This document shows positions 1 to 5,528 of a stretch of 8,374 bases of DNA, one piece after another. The notes beneath the pieces were generated by a model. It ran no database searches. It saw only the letters and a list, made by a program, of their open reading frames with translations, and was not told the origin of the DNA. Made by a program: the position numbers and the translations under genes. Where the stretch lies: the NCBI GenBank assembly GCA_964372165.1, contig CAYJPT010000105.1:1-8374 (forward strand). The letters are read 5' to 3'. Origin of the DNA: CAYJAD01 sp964372165 (GTDB lineage: Bacteria; Desulfobacterota; Desulfovibrionia; Desulfovibrionales; Desulfovibrionaceae). Each line of letters starts with the position of its first letter. Position 1 is the stretch's first letter.

Positions 1-14
1 CTAGTGACGAAAAA

Positions 15-53
15 TTGCCGAAAAAATCGCATTTCATGCTTGGTTTTTGGCAA
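15..53. terminator. Bidirectional terminator-like hairpin at the window edge
   Basis: The outer arms TTGCC (15-19) and GGCAA (49-53) pair. A-run 21-26 pairs with T-run 44-48 after one bulged G, and GCAT (29-32) pairs with ATGC (36-39) at the tip. On the minus strand the stem is followed directly by TTTTT (complement of 10-14); on the plus strand by CTTTTCT. This looks like a rho-independent terminator that works best leftward. It may end a gene lying outside the window. Confidence 0.5.
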
Positions 54-104
54 CTTTTCTAGATTAACCATTGCGTATTAAGTGTACAATTACAAATAGT
101 TGCT

Positions 105-152
105 TAGTTTTTCAGTGCCGACTAATTATTACAAGCACCAAAAATACATCAT
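105..152 (+). repeat. Two-part direct repeat, copy 1
   Basis: A 22-base element (105-126, ending in CCGACTAAT) matches 281-302 at 18 of 22 positions. It is followed after 13 bases by AAAAATACATCAT (140-152), which recurs exactly at 336-348. In the second copy the gap between the two parts is 20 bases longer, close to two helical turns. This may be a duplicated regulator-binding or promoter module; no known regulator motif is recognised. Confidence 0.5.
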
Positions 153-190
153 GCATTAAGATAATATTGCAAAATAATTAAATCTTATAC

Positions 191-239
191 AATCTGCAAG
201 AGAGTTTACACAAAATGTCAATTTTCTTGCAGATTTTTT
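191..239 (+). terminator. Strong rho-independent terminator in the ptsH upstream region
   Basis: A perfect 11-base-pair stem is formed by AATCTGCAAGA (191-201) and TCTTGCAGATT (225-235), followed by TTTT (236-239). The 23-base loop can form a further small ACA/TGT stem. On the minus strand the flank is not T-rich, so it acts rightward. No gene is visible between the window edge and this site, so it ends either an upstream transcript or a short RNA started inside 60-190. Confidence 0.75.
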
Positions 240-280
240 GTTCATTTTGCAAATCAATAACTTAGCTTCAGCACACTGTA

Positions 281-348
281 TAGCTTTTCGATTCCGACTA
301 ATATGTTTTAAATATAACCATATAACTTATTGAATAAAAATACATCAT
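281..348 (+). repeat. Two-part direct repeat, copy 2
   Basis: The second copy has the 22-base element at 281-302 (ending CCGACTAAT) and AAAAATACATCAT at 336-348. The second part falls exactly in the spacer of the candidate ptsH promoter. The first part is centred about 73 bases upstream of the expected transcription start, a position typical of activator sites. An operator role is inferred from position only. Confidence 0.5.
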
Positions 349-358
349 TCCATATATT
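330..358 (+). promoter_or_regulatory. Candidate sigma-70-type promoter for ptsHI
   Basis: TTGAAT (330-335) and TATATT (353-358) are separated by exactly 17 bases. This gives a 4/6 match at -35 and 5/6 at -10, and a predicted start near 365, with a leader of about 119 bases before ptsH. It is the best-spaced pair I found in 240-480. The background is very AT-rich, so chance matches are possible. Confidence 0.5.
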
Positions 359-483
359 AATACTTGATTGAAATAGTAATTATATACTTTACATACATAA
401 AAAGTAGTGTTATCCGAAAATATATTGTGTTTTTTTTAACAAAGAATAAATAACTTTTTACTAATTATTTAAGGATATAAATT

Positions 484-741
484 ATGCCATCATTTTCATA
501 CATTATCAAAGATGAACAAGGTATTCATGCAAGGCCTGCGGGACTTTTTGTAAAAGAATTACAAAAATTTTCATCCCAGATATCCATACAAAAAGGTGAA
601 AAAAAAGCTGACGGTAAGAAGCTTTTTACTGTAATGGCTTTGGCTGCCAAAAAAGGTGATGAAATTATCATTACTGCCGAAGGTGATGATGCTGATGCCG
701 TGTGTGCCATGGCCAAAGACTTTTTGGAAAATAATTTATAA
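484..741 (+). CDS. ptsH: Phosphocarrier protein HPr
   Basis: HPr is the small cytoplasmic phosphocarrier that takes a phosphoryl group from Enzyme I and passes it to the EIIA domains of sugar transporters. The protein is 85 residues, the normal family length. The active-site signature GIHARPAG is at residues 13-20, with the phosphorylated histidine at His15 and the conserved Arg17. AAGGA at 471-475 lies 8 bases before the ATG and fixes the start. The notable feature is residue 46: alignment through His15 and the KxLF motif places Lys46 where HPr proteins regulated by HPr kinase carry Ser46 (here ADGKKLFTVMAL), so control by serine phosphorylation seems impossible at this site. The gene is followed after 101 bases by ptsI, the usual partner, and is almost certainly co-transcribed with it. 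Confidence 0.97.
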   Translation: MPSFSYIIKDEQGIHARPAGLFVKELQKFSSQISIQKGEKKADGKKLFTVMALAAKKGDEIIITAEGDDADAVCAMAKDFLENNL

Positions 742-752
742 TTACTTACTGA

Positions 753-779
753 TGCTTTGCATGCCCTTGCACCAAAGCA
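753..779 (+). other. RNA hairpin between ptsH and ptsI
   Basis: TGCTTTG (753-759) pairs perfectly with CAAAGCA (773-779) around a 13-base loop. No T-run follows, so it is not a classical terminator. A competing pairing of TGCAT (758-762) with ATGCA (781-785) is also possible. It may protect the ptsH mRNA 3' end or reduce read-through to ptsI, giving more HPr than EI. That role is inferred. Confidence 0.4.
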
Positions 780-842
780 AATGCATGTATAAACAAACTA
801 ACGCAAATTAAACTTATTCTAACATCTTTGAAGGAGATAAAT

Positions 843-2459
843 ATGATAATATTACAAGGCAAAGGCGTTTCAAAAGGTATTGCCATTGGAAAGATCTATT
901 TTCCTTCGCAGTTGGATTTGGATGTAGAGTTTTATGCCATAGAAAATGTAGAAGAAGAATTAGAAGCTTTTGAAAGAGCTAGAGAAAAGGCTATAGAACA
1001 ACTTGGTATTATAGCACAAAAAACAACAGAAAAACTTGGTGAGGAAAATGCAGCACTTTTTGAAGTCCATCAAATGATGTTGGATGATTTAGATTATCGC
1101 GAAGCCATAACTCAAGAAATTATAAGCAACAAAGCCAACGCAACATATGCTGTAAGCCAAGCTGCAAAACAATTTTCGCAAATGTTTGCAGAAATGGATG
1201 ATGAGTACATGAAGGCAAGAGCACTTGATGTACAAGATATTTCTCGCCGTGTTATGGAAATACTCTTAAATAAACAAAGCATAGATAGTCACGAAGGCGC
1301 ATACATTTATGCAGGTATAGATTTTGTGCCAAGTGAGACGGCACAATTTGATAGAGATAAGGTGCTTGGCATCGTCACCGCTGAAGGAAGTAAAAATTCC
1401 CATACAGCTATTTTTGCTCGTACCTTAAGCTTACCTGCAGTTATTGGGCTTAAAGATACTTTAGATAAAAAGTACAATAACTTTCTGACTATTATTGACG
1501 GCGAAGAAGGCACAGTTATTATTGATCCGGATGAAAAAACATTAGCAAAAAAGAAAGAACAACTCAAAGCACAGCAAGAAGAACAGCAAAGGTTAGAATC
1601 CTTTAGAGGCAAAAAAACTGTTACTAAGTCAGGGCGTGAAATTAAACTATATGCTAATATAGGATGTGTTGCTGATGTGGAAGCTGTGCTTGAAAATGAT
1701 GCTGAGGGCATTGGACTTTTCAGAAGTGAATTTCTTTATTTAGAGAGCAAGGATTATCCTTGTGAAGAAACACAATATATAGCCTATAGTAGTGTAGCAA
1801 AAAAAATGGGTAATAAACCTGTTATTATACGAACATTGGACATTGGCGCAGATAAACAAGCAGATTATTTTAATTTACCAAAAGAAGAAAATCCTGCTAT
1901 GGGTATGCGAGCCATACGCATATGCCTTACCAGACCAGATATTTTTAGAACTCAACTTCGTGCCATTTATCGTGCTGCCTGTCATGGCAATATTTATCTT
2001 ATGTTACCTATGATTATTTCACTTGATGAAGTGCGCCGTTCTAAGGCTATTATTGAAGAAGTGAAAACTGAGCTTGCAAACCAAGGTATTGCTTTTAAAG
2101 GCGACATTCCTGTGGGAATCATGATTGAAACTCCAGCTGCGGTAATGATAAGCGACTTATTAGCTAAAGAGGTGGATTTTTTCAGTATGGGCACAAATGA
2201 TTTAACCCAATATACCCTTGCCATCGATAGGCAAAATGATAGCATTGCCGAGTTTGCCGACAATCACCATGAAGCAATTTTACGAATGATTAAAATTGTA
2301 TGCGATAATGCTCATGCCAATGGTATTTGGGCAGGGATTTGTGGAGAGCTTTCATATGACACTAAGCTAACAAGCTTTTTTAATGAAATAGGACTAGATG
2401 AACTTTCGGTCACGCCATCGGCTGTTTTATCTTTACGAGAAAAAATATCTCAAAGTTAA
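843..2459 (+). CDS. ptsI: PTS Enzyme I (phosphoenolpyruvate-protein phosphotransferase)
   Basis: Enzyme I is the soluble first protein of the PTS. It autophosphorylates from PEP and hands the phosphoryl group to HPr. Starting at ATG 843 the protein has 538 residues, somewhat short of the usual 570-575. An in-frame TTG at 828 lies just before the AAGGAG Shine-Dalgarno (831-836) and would place that site inside the gene, so the ATG is preferred. Residues 1-20 carry the typical GKGVSKGIAIGK opening. The helical HPr-binding part follows. The phospho-histidine is His187 in GSKNSHTAIFAR. The PEP-binding barrel shows GLFRSEFL (Arg294), IIRTLDIG (Arg330), ENPAMGMRAIR (350-358 region), MIETPAA (Glu429), MGTNDLTQY (Asn452, Asp453), Arg463, and the catalytic Cys500 in GICGEL. 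All key residues are intact. No clear terminator follows before the convergent neighbour. Confidence 0.97.
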   Translation: MIILQGKGVSKGIAIGKIYFPSQLDLDVEFYAIENVEEELEAFERAREKAIEQLGIIAQKTTEKLGEENAALFEVHQMMLDDLDYREAITQEIISNKANATYAVSQAAKQFSQMFAEMDDEYMKARALDVQDISRRVMEILLNKQSIDSHEGAYIYAGIDFVPSETAQFDRDKVLGIVTAEGSKNSHTAIFARTLSLPAVIGLKDTLDKKYNNFLTIIDGEEGTVIIDPDEKTLAKKKEQLKAQQEEQQRLESFRGKKTVTKSGREIKLYANIGCVADVEAVLENDAEGIGLFRSEFLYLESKDYPCEETQYIAYSSVAKKMGNKPVIIRTLDIGADKQADYFNLPKEENPAMGMRAIRICLTRPDIFRTQLRAIYRAACHGNIYLMLPMIISLDEVRRSKAIIEEVKTELANQGIAFKGDIPVGIMIETPAAVMISDLLAKEVDFFSMGTNDLTQYTLAIDRQNDSIAEFADNHHEAILRMIKIVCDNAHANGIWAGICGELSYDTKLTSFFNEIGLDELSVTPSAVLSLREKISQS

Positions 2460-2500
2460 TTAAGTTTTTAATATCGGTGAGACATAATATTGTGAGTTTT

Positions 2501-3283
2501 TTAAATGGCAATGGGAGTTTCTTTGCGTTTTTGATAAGTGCTAATATGACTAAAGCCTATGTGCTTAAGCATTTGTATTGCCTCATCAAAAGATGCCAAA
2601 TAATCTTGTGCGCTATGGGCATCACTACCAAGGCTAACTTTTTTGCCACCGCACATATAGTATAGAGAAAAAAGATATTCCAAGTTATGACTTTCGTTGT
2701 GCCTATATAAAAAACGAGTATTGTACTCAAGGCATTTGCTTTTGGCTATGATAAGCTTAAAAAGTACGCTCAATTTATGTTTATGTTTTTCAAGGTTAAC
2801 AGGCTCTATATAACGCAAAATAAAATCAATATGCCCTACAATGTCATAACAAGAACAATTATTGAGCATGTGTATATAAAGATCCAAGTACGCAGCATAG
2901 GCCTCATCAGAGTTTTTATGTCGCAAAAAGGCTGAACTTACGCAATCAGCATACTCATCCTCATGCACAGACATGATGATAACATCAAAATCTTGGGTGT
3001 TTACTATATGTTCAATATCTTTAAGGCGAGAAAATTTATATCCAATTTCAATGCCACGCAAAATTTGAATAGGATATTTTTGTTGCAAGGACTCACTAAT
3101 ACTTTTTTGCAAAGACAAATTTGGCATATCATCTTTACCAAGAGCAATACAGGATAAATCAAGGTGCTCTGTGCTAACAAAATGGGTGAGCTTTAACTCT
3201 TGAGCTTTTTGAAGATAATTTTCAAATTTTTCTTCAGAATCGCTGGAAAGAAAGGTATGCAAGTGTTGGTCATATATTATCAT
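2501..3283 (-). CDS. PHP-family phosphatase, probably histidinol-phosphatase (HisK/HisJ type)
   Basis: This is a 260-residue PHP-domain metal-dependent phosphoesterase. The metal-binding residues are visible in the family order: HLH at 7-9, Glu39-His40, Glu79 in GIEIG, His107 in SVHED, His151 in GHIDF, and Asp221-x-His223 in GSDAH. These and the length fit the histidinol-phosphatase branch, which hydrolyses histidinol phosphate to histidinol in histidine synthesis. No other his gene is present here, so action on a different small phosphate ester, for example a sugar phosphate linked to the neighbouring PTS, remains possible. It lies convergent to ptsI (41-base gap) and divergent from the mannitol operon. 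The ribosome site before the ATG is weak (AGAG-like). A candidate promoter is TTGATT-18-TATTTT read on the minus strand (plus positions 3344-3339 and 3320-3315). The protein has no signal peptide. Confidence 0.85.
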   Translation of the reverse strand: MIIYDQHLHTFLSSDSEEKFENYLQKAQELKLTHFVSTEHLDLSCIALGKDDMPNLSLQKSISESLQQKYPIQILRGIEIGYKFSRLKDIEHIVNTQDFDVIIMSVHEDEYADCVSSAFLRHKNSDEAYAAYLDLYIHMLNNCSCYDIVGHIDFILRYIEPVNLEKHKHKLSVLFKLIIAKSKCLEYNTRFLYRHNESHNLEYLFSLYYMCGGKKVSLGSDAHSAQDYLASFDEAIQMLKHIGFSHISTYQKRKETPIAI

Positions 3284-3314
3284 GAAAAAACTCTATATAA
3301 CTAATAAAATGTGT

Positions 3315-3344
3315 AAAATATCAATGCGTTTTTACGAAAATCAA
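3315..3344 (-). promoter_or_regulatory. Candidate promoter of the PHP phosphatase gene
   Basis: Read on the minus strand, TTGATT (complement of 3339-3344) and TATTTT (complement of 3315-3320) are 18 bases apart, a few tens of bases before the ATG at 3283. The match is only moderate and the sequence is very AT-rich, so this is tentative. Confidence 0.3.
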
Positions 3345-3425
3345 CAAAAATGTATAAAAAAAAATCTGTACATAAATAACATGGTACTTTATTTTTTTAA
3401 CCAAGATTTTGTTAAGATTTAAGAG

Positions 3426-3447
3426 TAACCCCACCAAGGGTTATTTT
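3426..3447 (+). terminator. Short plus-strand terminator upstream of the mannitol operon
   Basis: TAACCC (3426-3431) and GGGTTA (3438-3443) form a perfect 6-base-pair stem around the hexaloop CACCAA, followed by TTTT (3444-3447). The minus-strand flank (CTCTTAAATC) is not a T-run, so it acts rightward. No plus-strand gene begins between ptsI and this point. It therefore most plausibly stops read-through from ptsHI before the mannitol promoter at 3491-3520. Confidence 0.6.
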
Positions 3448-3452
3448 ATAAA

Positions 3453-3502
3453 AAGTAGCAAGGCTCTTGAAAACAGGCAAGATAAATCTATTCAAGTAGC
3501 AA
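3453..3502. repeat. Overlapping direct and inverted repeats at the mannitol-operon promoter
   Basis: AAGTAGCAA occurs at 3453-3461 and again at 3494-3502. CTTGAA (3466-3471) is the inverted match of TTCAAG (3491-3496), and GCT (3463-3465) with AGC (3498-3500) extends the pairing past one bulged base. The right arm overlaps the -35 region of the promoter, so these are candidate operator half-sites or an RNA/DNA looping element. Confidence 0.4.
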
Positions 3503-3520
3503 TAAAGACACTAATATAAT
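3491..3520 (+). promoter_or_regulatory. Candidate promoter of the mannitol operon
   Basis: A perfect -10 hexamer TATAAT is at 3515-3520, with TTCAAG (3491-3496) 18 bases upstream as a poor -35 (3/6). A good -10 with a weak -35 is common at activator-dependent promoters, and the overlapping repeats would suit that. The predicted start is near 3527, leaving a leader of about 120 bases. Confidence 0.5.
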
Positions 3521-3645
3521 CAATATTTATCTTTTATCAATTGTATTAATATTTTAAGACAAATTATTTATCTGTACAAGTATGGTATATGAGCAGTTTT
3601 GCCTCTTTCATATCATAGAACAAGGTCTATCAGGGAGTAAGAAGA

Positions 3646-5094
3646 ATGAAAAAAAGAGTTCAATTATTTGGCCGTTTTTTAAGCGGCATGGTGATGCCAA
3701 ACATTGGTGCTTTCATTGCTTGGGGGCTTATTACTGCACTTTTTATCCCTGTAGGTTGGATGCCAAACGAACAATTGGCAGCCCTCGTAGGTCCCATGCT
3801 TACTTATTTACTTCCTATACTTATTGGCTTTGCCGGCGGTAAAGCATTGCATGATGTCAGAGGTGGTGTGGTAGGTGCCGTAGCCACTTTTGGAGTAATT
3901 ATGGGTGCGCCAGCTACACCAATGCTACTTGGGGCTATGATTGTAGGCCCACTTGGTGGGTGGGTTATAAAAAGCTTTGATAAAGCTGTTGAGGGTAAAA
4001 TTCCTGCCGGCTTTGAAATGCTTGTAAATAATTTTTCTTCAGGTATTTTAGGATCTCTTATCGCTATCCTTGCTTTTTATGCCATTGGACCTATGGTAGA
4101 AGCTGGCACAAGTGCCTTAGGTGCTGGCGTTAGCTTACTTGTGAATTATGGATTACTTCCTATTACATCCATTTTAGTAGAGCCTGCAAAAGTACTTTTT
4201 CTTAATAATGCCATTAACCACGGTGTATTCACTCCTCTAGGGGCAGAGCAAGTTGCTGAATCTGGTAAATCTATATTTTTTATGATTGAATCAAATCCAG
4301 GACCAGGCTTGGGTTTATTACTAGCTTATATGTTAGTAGGAAAAGGTACTGCGAAGAGCAGTGCTCCTGGAGCTGCTATTATACATTTCTTTGGTGGAAT
4401 TCACGAAATATATTTCCCCTTTGTACTAATGAACCCCATTCTTATATTAGCCATGATTGCCGGTGGATCTGTTGGGGTATTTACTATTAGTGCTTTAGGT
4501 GGTGGACTCACTGGTCCTGCGGCTCCCGGAAGTATTTTTGCAGAATTACTAATGACACCATCAGGATCATACTTTGCTAATATAGCTGGTATTACTTTAT
4601 CAGCAGTGGTGACTTTTGCTTTATCTGTAATTTTGCTTAAAGCTTTTGCCAAAGAGAGTGAAGAAGGTGAAGACTCCATGGCCGAAGCCACTGCCAAGAT
4701 GCAAGATATGAAAGGCACAGCCAAAGCCACAACTACTGAAAGTGCACCAAACAAAGAAGTGAATGAAACTACACAGCAAAGTGCTAAGCGCATTGTTAAA
4801 AAGATAATTTTTGCTTGCGATGCAGGTATGGGTAGCTCTGCCATGGGTGCTACCAAATTGCGTAAAAAACTTAGTACTGCTGGTTTTGAAGGTATTGAAG
4901 TTAAACATTCACCTGTAAGTGAAATCCCTGCCGATGCTGATATTGTGGTAACACATAGACAATTAGGTGAGCGTGCAGCACAAGCCAATGCTACTGCCCA
5001 CTTAGTGCTTATTAAGAATTTCTTAAATGCACCAGAGTATGACACTCTTATAGAAGAACTAAAAATAGAAAATGGTATTGTTTATAAAATATAA
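3646..5094 (+). CDS. mtlA: PTS mannitol-type transporter, EIICB component
   Basis: This is the membrane permease plus IIB domain of a mannitol-class PTS, which imports a hexitol and phosphorylates it to the hexitol-1-phosphate. It has 482 residues. Residues 1-335 form the hydrophobic EIIC domain with several membrane segments, the NNAINHG motif (His192) and the substrate-site motif GGIHEIYFP (Glu254), both typical of mannitol permeases. Residues 336-385 are a polar linker rich in Ala, Thr, Lys and Glu. The IIB domain follows from about 386, with the phosphocysteine Cys391 in ACDAGMGSSAMG. The IIA domain that is fused in E. coli MtlA is absent and encoded by the next gene, as in the E. coli CmtA/CmtB pair and many Gram-positive systems. 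The start is supported by AGGGAG at 3632-3637. It is the first gene of a four-gene operon. Mannitol is the expected substrate by family, but another hexitol is possible. Confidence 0.93.
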   Translation: MKKRVQLFGRFLSGMVMPNIGAFIAWGLITALFIPVGWMPNEQLAALVGPMLTYLLPILIGFAGGKALHDVRGGVVGAVATFGVIMGAPATPMLLGAMIVGPLGGWVIKSFDKAVEGKIPAGFEMLVNNFSSGILGSLIAILAFYAIGPMVEAGTSALGAGVSLLVNYGLLPITSILVEPAKVLFLNNAINHGVFTPLGAEQVAESGKSIFFMIESNPGPGLGLLLAYMLVGKGTAKSSAPGAAIIHFFGGIHEIYFPFVLMNPILILAMIAGGSVGVFTISALGGGLTGPAAPGSIFAELLMTPSGSYFANIAGITLSAVVTFALSVILLKAFAKESEEGEDSMAEATAKMQDMKGTAKATTTESAPNKEVNETTQQSAKRIVKKIIFACDAGMGSSAMGATKLRKKLSTAGFEGIEVKHSPVSEIPADADIVVTHRQLGERAAQANATAHLVLIKNFLNAPEYDTLIEELKIENGIVYKI

Positions 5095-5109
5095 CATAAG
5101 GAAAATAAT

Positions 5110-5526
5110 ATGCTAACATTAGAAAACATTGTTTTAGGTCAAGCTAAGGAATCAAAAGAAGATGCCATCAAGAGATGCGGTGCTATGCTGGTTAAATCTG
5201 GCTCAGTAGAAGAATCATATGTGCCAAGCATGCTTGCACGTGATGCGAGTTTTTCAGTAGCTATTGGCAATCTTATTGCTATCCCCCATGCTGAAAAGGA
5301 AGCTGCCTGCCACATTAAAAAAACCGGCGTGTGCGTTGTTACTTATCCAGATGGTATTGAGTGGGACGACGAATTGGTAAAATTAGTTATAGGAATAGCT
5401 GCCATAGGTGATGAGCATTTAGAAATTTTACAAAATATTGTTGAAAAATTAGAGGAAGAAAGCCAAGTTGAAGATTTAGTAGCTACAGCCAGCAAAGAAA
5501 AGATTTTAGAACTTTTTACAGGATAA
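5110..5526 (+). CDS. mtlF: PTS mannitol-type EIIA component
   Basis: This is a 138-residue soluble IIA protein of the mannitol/fructose family. It accepts the phosphoryl group from HPr and passes it to Cys391 of the EIICB protein encoded just upstream. The active-site histidine is His60 in GNLIAIPHA. The supporting residues Arg44 (in MLARD) and His103 (in IGDEHLEIL) match the conserved Arg and second His of the fold. Length is normal for a stand-alone IIA. The gene follows EIICB by 15 bases, with AAGGA (5098-5102) 7 bases before the ATG, and runs into the kinase gene with a 2-base gap, so it is firmly part of the operon. The equivalent E. coli gene beside yggP is cmtB. Confidence 0.93.
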   Translation: MLTLENIVLGQAKESKEDAIKRCGAMLVKSGSVEESYVPSMLARDASFSVAIGNLIAIPHAEKEAACHIKKTGVCVVTYPDGIEWDDELVKLVIGIAAIGDEHLEILQNIVEKLEEESQVEDLVATASKEKILELFTG

Positions 5527-5528
5527 AT

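Larger units (their letters stand above)
1..483. other. Non-coding leader region upstream of ptsH
   Basis: No convincing gene lies in these 483 bases. Frame 3 is open from the window edge to a TAG at 60-62 (ending ...FWQLF), so the last 19 codons of an upstream gene could be present. The same stretch forms a hairpin with T-rich flanks on both sides, so it is more likely a terminator between genes. The region also holds a second, strong plus-strand terminator (191-239), a degenerate two-part direct repeat (105-152 and 281-348), a run of eight T at 430-437 and a candidate promoter (330-358). It is strongly AT-rich throughout. The size and repeated elements suggest a regulatory region for the ptsHI transcript. 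Confidence 0.6.
3284..3645. other. Divergent intergenic region between the PHP phosphatase and the mannitol operon
   Basis: These 362 bases separate two divergent genes and hold no supported coding sequence. From left to right they contain a weak minus-strand promoter candidate (3315-3344), a short plus-strand terminator (3426-3447), short direct and inverted repeats (3453-3502), a TATAAT promoter (3491-3520) and a roughly 120-base mannitol-operon leader. The leader ends in AGGGAG (3632-3637), 8 bases before the EIICB start codon. No cre-like catabolite-repression site with the central CG was found. Confidence 0.6.

Noticed and set aside
1..62. C-terminal end of an upstream gene in frame 3 (TAG at 60-62)
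   Set aside because: Nineteen codons are too few to recognise, and the same bases form a terminator-like hairpin; kept only as a remark.
215..265. Short frame of 16 codons starting at ATG 215, possible leader peptide
   Set aside because: It overlaps the terminator arm and T-run, has no Shine-Dalgarno, and its composition is that of random AT-rich DNA.
2440..2500. Possible terminator between ptsI and the phosphatase gene
   Set aside because: Only weak pairings (TCTCA/TGAGA, AATAT/ATATT) were found, none of them a GC-containing stem followed directly by a T-run.
3467..3481. Possible cre (CcpA) site TGAAAACAGGCAAG
   Set aside because: The central CG and the terminal CA of the cre consensus are missing, and HPr here lacks Ser46.
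3582..3842. 86-codon plus-strand frame starting in the mannitol leader
   Set aside because: Most of it overlaps the 5' part of the EIICB gene in another frame, it has no good ribosome site, and it shows no recognisable protein pattern.
4401..5045. 214-codon minus-strand frame inside the EIICB gene
   Set aside because: It is the antisense of a well-recognised gene, with no family pattern of its own and no ribosome site.
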